Part shown: one piece after another, positions 1 through 8,230 of the stretch
Numbering within the stretch: the first letter of the stretch is position 1
How the letters are laid out: each line of letters opens with the position of its first letter
Assembly (NCBI RefSeq): GCF_001544755.2
Contig: NZ_FCOF02000033.1
Span: forward strand, 1-64,000
DNA: 64,000 nt
Reading direction: 5' to 3'
DNA from: Caballeronia catudaia
GTDB lineage: Bacteria > Pseudomonadota > Gammaproteobacteria > Burkholderiales > Burkholderiaceae
Position numbers and translations under genes: made by a program
Notes under the pieces: model-generated
What the model saw: only the letters and a program-made list of their open reading frames with translations
What the model was told of the DNA's origin: nothing
The model's database searches: none

Positions 1-81
1 GTCGACGAAACCCTCGCCGCGAACGGCATGGCGCCGAACCGCAAGGCCGGCCAGATCAACCTGCCGCTGCGCGCGGCCTGA
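1..81 (+). CDS. 3' end of an unidentified protein (partial)
   Basis: The window opens inside a reading frame that ends at the TGA at 79-81. The 26 visible residues end in GQINLPLRAA. They carry no motif I can assign to a family. The next gene on the same strand begins almost at once but lacks its N-terminal half, so this gene probably lies beside a deletion junction. The context (MFS fragment, then a Rieske ferredoxin) suggests a decayed aromatic-compound locus, but that is only inference. Confidence 0.5.
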   Translation, partial: VDETLAANGMAPNRKAGQINLPLRAA

Positions 82-82
82 A

Positions 83-661
83 ACCCGGCATGCGGGCGCG
101 GCGATCGCGTGGATGCCGAGCTTTCTGATCCGCTATTACGCGATGCCCGCCGACAAAGCCGCCGCAGGCGCCGCGGTCTTCGTGCTGCTGGGCGGAATCG
201 GCATGGTCGCTTGCGGCGTCGTGACGGACCGCATCTGCCGAAACGCGCCCTCGCGCAAGTGGCTCACGGCGCTCGCGTATTGCCTGATGCTCGTGCTGCT
301 GTCCATCGGCTTCCGGCTCGAAGCCGGCGCATTGCAGCTCGTCCTGCTCGGCGCGGCGATGCTCGTCGTGGCGGGCACGTCCGGCCCGGCGGGGGCGATG
401 GTCGCGAACCTCACGCCGCCCGCGATCCATGCGTCCGCATTCGCGACCTTGACGCTCGCGAACAACCTGCCCGGTCTCGCGCCCGGCCCGCTCGTCACCG
501 GCGCGATCGCCGACCGGATCGGTCTGTCGGGCGCGCTGCAACTGATTCCTTTCGTGAGCGTTGCGGCGATGCTCGCGTTCGCCATCGGCAGATCGAGATA
601 CGCCCGCGATCTCGGCCGCATCGACACGCCGCGCGGCCTTTCCGCGACACAGCCGATCTAA
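83..661 (+). pseudogene. MFS transporter, C-terminal half only
   Basis: The frame reads as the second half of a major facilitator superfamily transporter. It starts at a recognisable WMPSFLIRYY segment, has several hydrophobic helices and the basic loop between them (TDRICRNAPSRK), and ends at 661. About 190 residues are present, whereas MFS proteins usually have about 400-450. The frame is open back to the end of the preceding gene, but no start region or first six helices exist there. The simplest reading is a deletion that removed the N-terminal half and fused the remnant next to the upstream gene. The ATG at 113 is internal to a helix and is unlikely to make a functional carrier. Confidence 0.7.
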
Positions 662-687
662 CCGCCTATTTTCAAGGAGAACCAGAA

Positions 688-900
688 ATGTCCGATCACT
701 TGCACGCTGCCTCGTCGACGAAAGAGGCGATGACCACCGATTCCACGCCGGACGCGCGGACGATCCCGCCGACGAGCGAGCGACCAAAGGCGTCGTCGTC
801 ACCCGCGACGCGGACCTGGGCGTGGGGAAGAACGCGCGAACCGTATGACTGGATGGATGCGCACACGCCCTTCAACGACATGAGCGCGTGGCGTGGATGA
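688..900 (+). CDS. small hypothetical protein, possibly a degenerate fragment
   Basis: A 70-residue frame begins at an ATG preceded by AAGGAG about 8 bases upstream and overlaps the following Rieske gene by 8 bases. I do not recognise the product. The segment from about 750 to 848 is also open in another frame that reads more like protein (ATKGVVVTRDADLGVGKN), which suggests that two indels have scrambled an older gene. The overlap with the Rieske start implies that the two were once translationally coupled. Confidence 0.35.
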   Translation: MSDHLHAASSTKEAMTTDSTPDARTIPPTSERPKASSSPATRTWAWGRTREPYDWMDAHTPFNDMSAWRG

Positions 901-1276
901 AATGACGCGAAACATACGGATAACCGTCGCCGACGCCCCGGCCATCGGAGAACGCAGGCTCCGGTTCGTCGATGGCCGTAGCGTCGTGCTCTTCAACGTG
1001 GAAGGCGTGATTCACGCCATCGACGATTCGTGCCCGCACAACGGCGCATCGCTGGCGAACGGACGGCTCGACGGCCGTGTTCTGCAATGCCCGGCGCACG
1101 GCTTGCGCTTCGATCTCGTGTCGGGATGTGTCGTCGGCGCGCCGGGAATGTGCCTGACGAAGCTGGTCGTCGAAACATCTTCGGCGAACTTAAATACGCT
1201 GTCGCCGCATCGAACCGCATGCGGCGACAGCGCGACGGGCGTTACGATCGGCCCGTCTCCAGCAGCCCCCTACTGA
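893..1276 (+). CDS. Rieske [2Fe-2S] ferredoxin-like protein
   Basis: The 127-residue product contains a complete Rieske cluster motif, CPH at residues 47-49 and CPAH at 66-69, spaced as in soluble Rieske ferredoxins that feed electrons to ring-hydroxylating oxygenases. The first 95 residues fit the family well. The tail after KLVVETS does not look like a normal ferredoxin end and may be out of frame. ATG 893 overlaps the upstream frame; ATG 902 is an alternative. No oxygenase subunit or reductase is visible nearby, so a partner enzyme must be elsewhere or has been lost. Confidence 0.75.
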   Translation: MDEMTRNIRITVADAPAIGERRLRFVDGRSVVLFNVEGVIHAIDDSCPHNGASLANGRLDGRVLQCPAHGLRFDLVSGCVVGAPGMCLTKLVVETSSANLNTLSPHRTACGDSATGVTIGPSPAAPY

Positions 1277-1283
1277 CTATCCC

Positions 1284-1589
1284 CTACTGACTCGCAGCAG
1301 GCGACTTCACGCTCGGCGTCGCCAGCGTGTTGTTGCTCGTCGTCGGCGCGCTGTTGCCAGGCGTCGCGTTCGTGCTGCTCGGCAGGCCCGAGTTTGGCTT
1401 TTTGGCGCCCATGCCGCTTTCCGAGTTGGCGGTGCCCGGCGTGCCGTAGCCGCCCGTCGCTCCGTTCACCTGGTTTGCAGGGCTGGCCGTGCTGCCTGTC
1501 GAACCGCCCCCGGCCGCCTGTGCATAAGCGCCACCCGACAGCGTCAGTGCGGCGACGGCCGCGACCAATGTGCTGATTGCCTTGTTCAT
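1284..1589 (-). CDS. small secreted Ser/Thr/Gly/Asn-rich protein
   Basis: This 101-residue protein begins MNKAISTLVAAVAALTLSGGAYAQ, a clear Sec signal peptide with an AYA-Q cleavage site. The mature part is low complexity, rich in glycine, serine, threonine, asparagine and proline, with no cysteine and no recognised domain. The start was chosen because a strong AAGGAGGGA ribosome binding site (complement of 1595-1604) precedes it. Larger upstream extensions of the frame lack such a site. Small exported proteins of this kind are common and uncharacterised in Burkholderiaceae. Confidence 0.7.
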   Translation of the reverse strand: MNKAISTLVAAVAALTLSGGAYAQAAGGGSTGSTASPANQVNGATGGYGTPGTANSESGMGAKKPNSGLPSSTNATPGNSAPTTSNNTLATPSVKSPAASQ

Positions 1590-1796
1590 AAACCGTCCCT
1601 CCTTTGATCGGGCTGAATATGGACGCAGACGATCGCCATCTGCTTGACCTTGAGCGGCGCAATTCCCGTGCCGCTTGCCCGCCTTCGTCTTCCGAGAACG
1701 TCCCCAATCAACGAAAACGAGCCGACGCGCATGTTTTCGGGTAAACGATGATGGCATGCCGTACCGCACTATGGAATACCAAAACGGCCGACATAT

Positions 1797-2169
1797 TCAA
1801 CGTACGAACAGCGCATCGTAGAGGGCTTCCGTCTGGGCCAGAACTTCGGCGAAGTCACCTTTTCGGCGCACGCGCGCGCGGCGTTGGCTTCGAGCAAGCC
1901 GCGCAATTCGTAAATCTCGGCGACTTGCGTGGGATCGAGCCGCGCGACGAGCGGCCCCTGGCGCGCCACGCTCTCCACCAGACCTTCCGTCTCCAGGTGG
2001 CGCAGCACTTCGCGCACCACGGTGCGGCTCACGCCGAGCTCGTCGCAGAGCGTGCGTTCCACAGCCGCGCGCCCGGCCGGAAATAAGCTTGGACGATCGC
2101 TTCACGGAGCTTCTCGAGCGTCAGCTCCCTTAACGTTTTCGCGTTTCTATCGACTTTGAGATCGGACAT
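1797..2169 (-). pseudogene. GntR-family regulator, frameshifted and truncated
   Basis: Reading from ATG 2169, the first frame gives MSDLKVDRNAKTLRELTLEK and the start of a GntR winged helix. It breaks near 2067, where one base appears to be missing. The second frame continues with ERTLCDELGVSRTVVREVLR and the start of the effector domain. A second shift near 1855 moves it into a third frame ending DFAEVLAQTEALYDALF before a stop. A FadR/VanR-type regulator is normally 210-240 residues, so most of the effector domain is also gone. Confidence 0.75.
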
Positions 2170-2442
2170 CGGGCCTTCGCTTGAAGAGGATCGCGGCGTC
2201 ATGCCGATGGAATCCCAAATTATTGCCGATTGCTTTCGATGTGTCTGTCGGATTTATAAAGCGTGCGCGCGCCGACATCGCCGGCCGTGGTGCGGACTTT
2301 CATCGACGAAGAACTCGAAGCCGATGCGCGGGTTCGTGGCGGACGCGCTGGCGCGGCATCGGACATGGCGCATCCGTCGCGCCGGTGGAACATGCAGGCT
2401 CGCAGCACCCGGCGGCATGGCCGGACACTGCCGCGCCGCTGG

Positions 2443-2790
2443 CTAGTCGCCGAACAGTACGGCCTGGACGGCGGCTTTCGTCATGGTCGATCCCGGCTTG
2501 TCCACGAGAAAATCGTCGCGATTCTTGCCGGCGATCCAGTGCGGCGCGCGGCCCCGGCCACTCCACACCGCCCCACTGGCCGGGTCCCGGTATCTTGCTT
2601 CTTTGACCGGCTCCAGTACTTGCGACTTCCGGCCTAGCAATTCCTCCAGGCCAATGTTGTAGTCGCGCATCTTCTGCACGATTTCCAGCAACACTTGCCG
2701 GGTCTCGCGTTCTTTGGCTTCGGCGAGTTGCTTGTTCAATGCGTCTTGCCTGGCCAGGAGTGCCGTGATTTCTGGATTCGTATAAGCCAT
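2443..2790 (-). CDS. H-NS family nucleoid-associated protein
   Basis: The 115-residue product has an N-terminal coiled-coil-like oligomerisation region (residues 1-60, rich in Leu, Glu, Lys) and a C-terminal DNA-binding segment with the diagnostic YRDPASGAVWSGRGRAPHWI motif. The tail LVDKPGSTMTKAAVQAVLFGD is an extension I cannot place. Proteins of this type bind AT-rich, often horizontally acquired DNA. ATG 2790 (MAYTNPE) is the usual kind of start for Burkholderiaceae H-NS paralogues. It probably acts in trans and is not tied to the neighbours. Confidence 0.9.
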   Translation of the reverse strand: MAYTNPEITALLARQDALNKQLAEAKERETRQVLLEIVQKMRDYNIGLEELLGRKSQVLEPVKEARYRDPASGAVWSGRGRAPHWIAGKNRDDFLVDKPGSTMTKAAVQAVLFGD

Positions 2791-3159
2791 GCTTTGTTCA
2801 TTCACTCGTATTGCGTATCCAATGCCGCGAACGGATTTTGGATCGTAGACATAATGGCGCGGAAAGCGGGCGCGCAAATTGGAAGGCGCTCTTTCAGCAA
2901 GTCGAGTGCCCCCCGAACCGCGCGATACCGTGACGGCGGGCAATTCGCAGCGCTTTTTCGGAGACGTGATCTGCGAAATGAATAGCCGAAAACTGATGCC
3001 GGATAGCTTTTGAATAAAACAGCGAGGTCGAGCGTCGAAGCTATACCCGCAGAATAACAGCGTCGGGCACGCCTCTGAAGACAGAGCGACATTGTACGAC
3101 GCCAACGTGATGCGGTGACGAGTGCCGCCGAAGGGCTTCCGCGCAATCGCCCGGTCCGT
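2791..3159. other. intergenic stretch, no gene seen
   Basis: About 370 bases separate the H-NS gene from the DUF4148 gene. The part near 2990-3060 is less GC-rich than its surroundings and may hold the H-NS promoter. I see no ORF with family resemblance and no hairpin plus T-run. Confidence 0.4.
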
Positions 3160-3462
3160 CTACTGGCTCGCAGCGGCCCCGATACCTGCCTTCTTCTGCG
3201 CGTTCTGGATATCCTGCGGATAGTTGGGATCGTTCGCCCGCCCCGGGTTATAGCCCGCATCTTCGAGCTTTTTCAGTTCCGCATTCTTCTTCGCGCGTGC
3301 CTCTTTTCGCGCCGCCTTCTTTTGCGCTTTGGTGGGCGGCGCGGCCTGCGTCGTGCCGCTCGCGGCCGAACCCGTGTCCTGCGCATACACAAGCGGGGAC
3401 ACCCAAGCGGCTGCGGCGGTCACGATCAATGACAGCGCGATGGTCGGAATCCTTGTTTTCAC
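3160..3462 (-). CDS. DUF4148-type small secreted protein
   Basis: The 100-residue product has a signal peptide (cleavage after PLVYAQ) and an Ala/Lys-rich linker (KAQKKAARKEARAKKN). It ends with a segment typical of DUF4148 proteins of Burkholderia, ELKKLEDAGYNPGRANDPNYPQ..IQNAQKK. The start is a GTG at 3462 with GGGGAG just upstream. The function of the family is unknown. A second relative, a lipoprotein, lies at 14067-14378. Confidence 0.8.
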   Translation of the reverse strand: MKTRIPTIALSLIVTAAAAWVSPLVYAQDTGSAASGTTQAAPPTKAQKKAARKEARAKKNAELKKLEDAGYNPGRANDPNYPQDIQNAQKKAGIGAAASQ

Positions 3463-4167
3463 GATGACTCCCCAGTCGGTCGGAAGGACAAGTGGTGACT
3501 CGACCAGTATAGGCGAAAGTCCACGGCCGCCAGAGCCGGATTCATCATCCGATAGCAGTCCTTCGACTAAGCTTCGTCACCGTGGCGTGGGCGCACCATT
3601 CGAACGGCAAGCCATCCACCCACGCCCCGAATCCCTTTCCGAAGTTGCCGATCTGGGCAGCGCCGAAGCCCATTACGGCGGAGTCGAGCGCGGAACGAGG
3701 CCAGGCGCGCTTGCTTGCGGGACTCATCGGGTAACTCGGCAGAAGTAAAAGTGGTCGGTGATTTCGTGGCTACTTACCAGATGTCGCCGACCGTGAAGCC
3801 TTCCGGAAATGGGTCCGTCGGATCGCTATCGGTTACATTTGGTTTTGCATGGCGAGTGCGTTTCGCTAGGGTTTATCCGGACTTCTTCACCGACACGCCG
3901 TCGCTTCGGACGATCGTTCGCTGCGTTACGCTGTCGCGTGCGAATGACTTCGGGCATACCCCTATCAACGCCGATGACGCCGCTCGCGCCCGTCCTGCCA
4001 AGGCCCCGCCACCCGGCCCGATCACTTCATTAACTTCTGGATAACGGAATCGCTCCCGAGGTGATTGAACCGCCTTTTAGTGCTTCCTAGACTCGCCTCA
4101 TAGCAATCCGACTTAGTCGATGCAAAGTTCGCAAAAAGCCAATACAGCAATCAACGGAGACACTTGA
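3463..4167. other. 700-base stretch without a supported gene
   Basis: This gap lies between the DUF4148 gene and madL. Short frames exist on both strands (a 60-residue one on the minus strand at 3545-3727 reads fairly protein-like around GFGAAQIGNFGKGFGAWVDG), but none has a recognisable family or ribosome binding site. It may be a decayed gene. The last 100 bases should carry the madLM promoter. Confidence 0.35.
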
Positions 4168-4563
4168 ATGATCATCTACGGAACGGCGCTGCTCGCGTTC
4201 TGCCATCTGGCGGGGCTCTTTCTCGGCGACCTGCTGGGCGCGGCCATCGGTGTGAAGACCAACGTCGGCGGCGTCGGCATCGCCATGCTGATGCTGATTT
4301 TCCTTCGCCTCTACTTGCACAAGAAAGGGCTCCTGCCGAAGGAAACCGAGGGAGGCGTGGCCTTCTGGGGCGCGATGTACATCCCCGTCGTCGTTGCGAT
4401 GGCCGCCAATCAGAACGTGGTTGCCGCACTCAAGGGCGGCCCCGTGGCGCTGCTTTCGGCACTGGGCGCGGCCGCTGCGTGCGCCGTCTGCATCGCCGTC
4501 CTTTCCCGCACTGGCCGCGACAGCACGACGCTCGAGATGGCCCCGCATCTCGAAGAAATCTGA
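4168..4563 (+). CDS. madL: malonate transporter small subunit MadL
   Basis: The 131-residue membrane protein matches MadL, the smaller of two subunits of the malonate:sodium symporter. It begins MIIYGTALLAFCHLAG and has about four hydrophobic helices, with the conserved glycine-rich GDLLGAAIGVKTNVGGVGIA loop. It is followed after 17 bases by madM, so the two are co-transcribed. The pair imports malonate for use by malonate decarboxylase or malonyl-CoA synthetase, neither of which is encoded here. Confidence 0.93.
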   Translation: MIIYGTALLAFCHLAGLFLGDLLGAAIGVKTNVGGVGIAMLMLIFLRLYLHKKGLLPKETEGGVAFWGAMYIPVVVAMAANQNVVAALKGGPVALLSALGAAAACAVCIAVLSRTGRDSTTLEMAPHLEEI

Positions 4564-4580
4564 ACGAGGAGTCAAGCGCC

Positions 4581-5351
4581 ATGTTTGAAATGATCGACAA
4601 AGTGCTGGTCAACAACGGACTCGTCACGGCGTTCGCGCTCGTGGGGCTCATCATGTGGGTGTCCGCCCTCATCTCGCGCAAGCTGACGTTCGGACGCGTG
4701 CACGGTTCGGCTATCGCCATCGTGATCGGTCTCGTGCTCGCCTATTTCGGCGGCGCGTTCACATCCGGCCAGAAGGGCCTCGCCGACATTCCGCTCTTCG
4801 CGGGCGTCGGCTTGATGGGCGGCGCGATGCTGCGCGATTTCGCCATCGTCGCGACCGCGTTCGAAGTGCAGGCGACGGAAGCGCGCAAGGCCGGGCTCAT
4901 CGGCGTCGTGTCCCTGCTGCTCGGCACGCTGCTGCCGTTCGTCGTCGGCGCGAGCATCGCGCATGCGTTCGGCTACACCGATGCCGTCAGCATGACGACC
5001 ATCGGCGCGGGCGCCGTCACCTACATCGTCGGGCCGGTGACGGGCGCCGCGATCGGCGCGAGCTCGGACGTCATTGCGCTCAGCATTGCGACGGGGCTCA
5101 TCAAGGCGATCATCGTCATGATCGGCACGCCGCTCGCCGCCGGCTTCATGGGCCTCAAGACGCCGCGCTCGGCGATGATCTTCGGTGGACTCGCGGGCAC
5201 GGTCAGCGGCGTCAGCGCGGGGCTTGCCGCAACCGACCGCCGGCTCGTTCCCTACGGCGCGCTGATCGCCACGTTTCATACGGGCGTCGGCTGCCTGCTC
5301 GGACCTTCCGTGCTGTTCTTCGCGACGCGGTCGTTGATGGGTGGTGCGTGA
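4581..5351 (+). CDS. madM: malonate transporter large subunit MadM
   Basis: The 256-residue integral membrane protein matches MadM, the large subunit of the malonate carrier. It has about eight hydrophobic segments and conserved polar glycine motifs such as TIGAGAVTYIVGPVTGAAIGA. ATG 4581 was chosen because GAGGAG lies about 10 bases upstream and the product aligns with the family's normal start; the frame is open far upstream but only as a shadow of madL. It is followed 9 bases later by the convergent LysR gene. Confidence 0.93.
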   Translation: MFEMIDKVLVNNGLVTAFALVGLIMWVSALISRKLTFGRVHGSAIAIVIGLVLAYFGGAFTSGQKGLADIPLFAGVGLMGGAMLRDFAIVATAFEVQATEARKAGLIGVVSLLLGTLLPFVVGASIAHAFGYTDAVSMTTIGAGAVTYIVGPVTGAAIGASSDVIALSIATGLIKAIIVMIGTPLAAGFMGLKTPRSAMIFGGLAGTVSGVSAGLAATDRRLVPYGALIATFHTGVGCLLGPSVLFFATRSLMGGA

Positions 5352-5360
5352 TCGCTTCGG

Positions 5361-6278
5361 CTAGCTTGTTGCGCTTCGCGTGCGAAGACGGCAGACCGCC
5401 ATGAGCGCCAGCAGATTCGGGTCTCGTTCGCGCGCGCGCAAGAAACTGACGCCTATCGTCTGGCGCATCAGATACTGCGGTTTGAGCGGAATGAATTGCA
5501 CCTTGTCGCCGAACACGCCGCGCACGCGGCCAGGCAGCAGCGTGTAGCCGACGCCGCCGCTGACCAGGTTCATCAATGAGAAGATGTCGCCGACTTTCAT
5601 GGTTACGTTCGGCGTGAAATCGGCGACGCGAAACGCTTCCATGAAGCCACGATACGTCGCGAATCCTTCGCCCAGGGATACGAACGTCTCGTCGCGGCAG
5701 TCGCGCAAATCGACTGCTTCGAGGCGCGCATACGGCGAAGCCGCGGGCGCCGCAAAAAAGATATCGTCTTCGAAGAGCGGCAGGGATTCGATTTCCGACT
5801 CGGCTTCCGGCAACGCCATCAACGCGGCATCGATCTCGCCTTGCTTGAGCTTGCCGAGCAGTTCCGCGTTCGAACCGAGCGCCAGTTCGACCTGAAGCAT
5901 CGGACGCCGCACCTTGATGTCGATGAGGATGCCCGGCACGGTCCGGATGGTCAGCGAATACAAGGAGCCGATCTTCAGACGGTCCGATGAATACCCGGCG
6001 GCCTCGCGCGTCGCCCGAACGCCTTCGGACATCAGCGTGAGCACTTCCTGCGCAACGTCCGCCAGCATCTGCGCGGCGTCGGTCGATTTCAGGTTGCGGC
6101 CCTCGTGGCGAAACAGCGCACAGCGCACGCCTTGTTCGAGGGAACGCAGCGCGCGATGAACGCTGACCGTGCTGACTCCCAGCACTTCGGCCGCTTTCGA
6201 CAGGTTGCCCGTCTCCATGAATGCGAGCAGGACTTCCAGCTTTCGAAACGTGATTTCTTCGTCGATTCGATCGGCCAT
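5361..6278 (-). CDS. mdcR: LysR-type regulator, probable MdcR
   Basis: The 305-residue protein has an N-terminal winged HTH (residues 10-70, TGNLSKAAEVLGVSTVSVHRALRSLEQ) and a C-terminal periplasmic-binding-protein-like effector domain. The HTH differs from the usual LysR consensus (SVHRAL where most have AVSRQI), a trait I associate with MdcR, the regulator of malonate utilisation genes. It is convergent with madLM and ends 9 bases from madM, which supports a role in malonate control. The specific name is an inference from sequence and context. Confidence 0.82.
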   Translation of the reverse strand: MADRIDEEITFRKLEVLLAFMETGNLSKAAEVLGVSTVSVHRALRSLEQGVRCALFRHEGRNLKSTDAAQMLADVAQEVLTLMSEGVRATREAAGYSSDRLKIGSLYSLTIRTVPGILIDIKVRRPMLQVELALGSNAELLGKLKQGEIDAALMALPEAESEIESLPLFEDDIFFAAPAASPYARLEAVDLRDCRDETFVSLGEGFATYRGFMEAFRVADFTPNVTMKVGDIFSLMNLVSGGVGYTLLPGRVRGVFGDKVQFIPLKPQYLMRQTIGVSFLRARERDPNLLALMAVCRLRTRSATS

Positions 6279-6354
6279 CTCGTCAGAAGAAAAATTTAGA
6301 GCGGCGATTATCCGCGCGCGGGAACGTTTGATATATAGCGACTAGCCCGCATCG

Positions 6355-6822
6355 TCAACCGGCTGGACGCCCGCCTGCGCGATGTCGCGCGAGGAACCGG
6401 TCCAGTTGTCCGGCGAATGTCTTGCTGTCGCCGGGGGCATAGGCCGCGGGACCGCCCGTATCGACGCCTGACGCGCGAAGCTGATCCATGACCTCGCGCA
6501 TGGTCACACGCTCCTGAATGTTCTCGCGGGTGAACCAGCTTCCGCGCGGGTCGAGCACGTGCGCACCCTTCTCGATGGCGGCCGCGGCAAGCGGTATGTC
6601 CGCAGTGATCACGAGATCCCCGCCGCTCACCAGTTCGATGATGCGGTCATCGGCGGCGTCGAAGCCGGCGGGCACCTGGATCGCCTTGATGAAGGGAGAA
6701 GGCGGCGTGCGCAGATACTGATTCGCCACCAGCGTGACGCATACCTCGACGCGCCGCGCGGCTCGAAACAGCATCTCCCTGACCACGACCGGACAGGCGT
6801 CCGCATCAACCAGCACTTGCAT
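6355..6822 (-). CDS. YaiI/YqxD family protein (UPF0178, DUF188)
   Basis: The 155-residue protein begins MQVLVDADACPVVVREMLFRAA, the characteristic start of the UPF0178 family, and keeps the family's DLVITADIPLAAAAIEKGA and LDPRGSWFTRENI segments. The fold is PIN-like with conserved acidic residues (D7, D9), which suggests a metal-dependent nuclease or nucleotide-binding role, but the function is not established. It is a single gene with no operon partner. Confidence 0.9.
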   Translation of the reverse strand: MQVLVDADACPVVVREMLFRAARRVEVCVTLVANQYLRTPPSPFIKAIQVPAGFDAADDRIIELVSGGDLVITADIPLAAAAIEKGAHVLDPRGSWFTRENIQERVTMREVMDQLRASGVDTGGPAAYAPGDSKTFAGQLDRFLARHRAGGRPAG

Positions 6823-6933
6823 CGAGCTTGCTTCCGAGTGAGAGAGGAAGCATGGATGTTACTGCCTGAGCGCCGCCGACAGGACATTACGTGCAAACCC
6901 TCGGTTGACGACGCAGCCGTCCCGACCGCAAGC

Positions 6934-6947
6934 TTGAAGCGCTTCAA
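6934..6947. repeat. 14-bp perfect palindrome TTGAAGCGCTTCAA
   Basis: A perfect 14-base palindrome sits in the spacer upstream of the YaiI gene and downstream of the tandem secreted-protein genes. It could be an operator or part of a weak terminator, but no T-run follows. Confidence 0.5.
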
Positions 6948-7071
6948 ATCCGCGCCGCCTTCAGCAGTTTTGAATAACACAAGACGGCGACGATGAAATC
7001 GTTCTCGGAGCGCGGCGCACTCGCCAAGCCGGCGGATCTGCGCGGGTCAGCGCGGGCGCAGTAGCGAAGCA

Positions 7072-7608
7072 TCAATATCCGATCCTGAGCGGCTCGGGAT
7101 GATCGCGGGTGATCACGAGTTTCGCTGCGACCGGATAGCCCATCACCGTGAACGGGCTGGCGTATCGGTTGCACGCGGGCGGATTGGTGCTGAGGCCCGA
7201 GCGAGCGGTCAAGGCCTGCGCCGGGCCCGCGGGGGCGAAGTACACCGTGACCTCGCTGCCCTGCCTGAACGGCGTCGCGAACCGCGGACCCGAAGCGGAC
7301 TGGATGATCGGATCGCCGCTGCAATCCGTGGACGTGAATTGCCCGAATGACGTGGCGAGCCATTGAAAATCGGTCGCGGAGAAGTGAAAGCTCGCGTCCT
7401 CGACCCGCTCGATGGGCACGACCGTGGTCGCATCCCCGGCCGTGAACGCGACGCCGTTCTGCGCGCGGAAACTCGTCAGATCGCCGATCGCGTGTCCGTT
7501 CGCATCGAACACTCTGACAGGGCGATACTTCGCGTGATGCGCGGAATCATCGGCGAGCGATGCGACTGCGTAAAGCAGACACAATGCTCCGGCCAGGCAG
7601 TATTTCAT
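7072..7608 (-). CDS. tandem secreted protein, family member 3
   Basis: This 178-residue protein is the last of three tandem paralogues. It has a signal peptide (MKYCLAGALCLLYAVASLADD). It shares with its neighbours an early VFDANGHAIGDL motif, an NGVAF-T strand, a central FQWLAT and TDCSGDPII motif, a GSEVTVYFAPAG strand and a terminal HPEPLRIGY. Two conserved cysteines (in DCSG and in PPACN) could form a disulfide. I do not recognise the family. The pattern suggests a small beta-rich exported domain. The spacing of 38 bases to the upstream paralogue implies one transcript. Confidence 0.75.
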   Translation of the reverse strand: MKYCLAGALCLLYAVASLADDSAHHAKYRPVRVFDANGHAIGDLTSFRAQNGVAFTAGDATTVVPIERVEDASFHFSATDFQWLATSFGQFTSTDCSGDPIIQSASGPRFATPFRQGSEVTVYFAPAGPAQALTARSGLSTNPPACNRYASPFTVMGYPVAAKLVITRDHPEPLRIGY

Positions 7609-7646
7609 ATCGGCCTCCGTCGGGACCGCGTTCGAACTGCATCACA

Positions 7647-8204
7647 TCAAAAGGCGATGCGCAGCGGTTCCGGATGGCGCTGCGTCAGCGGATACGAGCT
7701 TCGGACCGCCCAATACAGCGAGCCTTCGTCGAACTGCGTCGGGCTGCACGAAGTCGCGCCCGAACTGTCCGTCTGCCTCAACGACCACACGTGCACATTG
7801 CCGGTAGATCCGCCGACGGCGGTATAAACCGTCACGTCGACGCCGTCTCTGACCGCTATGGCCGGAGTGGGACTGGCCGATAACGGAACCTGCACGCTTC
7901 CGCTGCAATCGGTCGACGCGTAACCCGCGGACTGCGTGGCGACCCATTCGTACTCCGAAGCCGAGTATTGCAGAGGTCCGAGGCGCTTGTGATCGACGAT
8001 GACGAACACGGGCTCGCCGTCTATCGCGATATACACGCCGTTGACGCCCGCGAAATACTCGAGCGGGCCGACCGCTTTTCCCTGTGCGTTGTACACCATC
8101 GGCAGACGCGCGTCGTCGCGGGCATCGCGCCCTCGATCATCGCGCCCGCCCGCAATGGTCAGGCTCGCGCACATGACGAGCAGGACTGCGATGAATCGGC
8201 ACAT
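7647..8204 (-). CDS. tandem secreted protein, family member 2
   Basis: A 185-residue paralogue of both neighbours. It has a signal peptide (MCRFIAVLLVMCASLTIAGG) followed by an Arg/Asp-rich charged stretch (RDDRGRDARDDAR). The shared core follows: VYNAQGKAVGPL, NGVYIAIDGEPVFVIV, YEWVATQS, STDCSGSVQVPL, AVRDGVDVTVYTAVGG, a second cysteine in TSCSPTQ, and the terminal SYPLTQRHPEPLRIAF. The start ATG 8204 gives the signal peptide directly; longer frames upstream run into the previous gene and were rejected. It lies 26 bases after member 1. Confidence 0.78.
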   Translation of the reverse strand: MCRFIAVLLVMCASLTIAGGRDDRGRDARDDARLPMVYNAQGKAVGPLEYFAGVNGVYIAIDGEPVFVIVDHKRLGPLQYSASEYEWVATQSAGYASTDCSGSVQVPLSASPTPAIAVRDGVDVTVYTAVGGSTGNVHVWSLRQTDSSGATSCSPTQFDEGSLYWAVRSSYPLTQRHPEPLRIAF

Positions 8205-8230
8205 GACGCTTCTCCGTCGATTGCGGTCGT

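Noticed and set aside
3545-3727. 60-residue minus-strand frame in the gap before madL
   Set aside because: It reads somewhat like protein but has no ribosome binding site or family match; mentioned only in the gap entry.
4164-4580. N-terminal extension of MadM
   Set aside because: Shadow of madL in another frame; MadM starts at 4581 with its own ribosome binding site.
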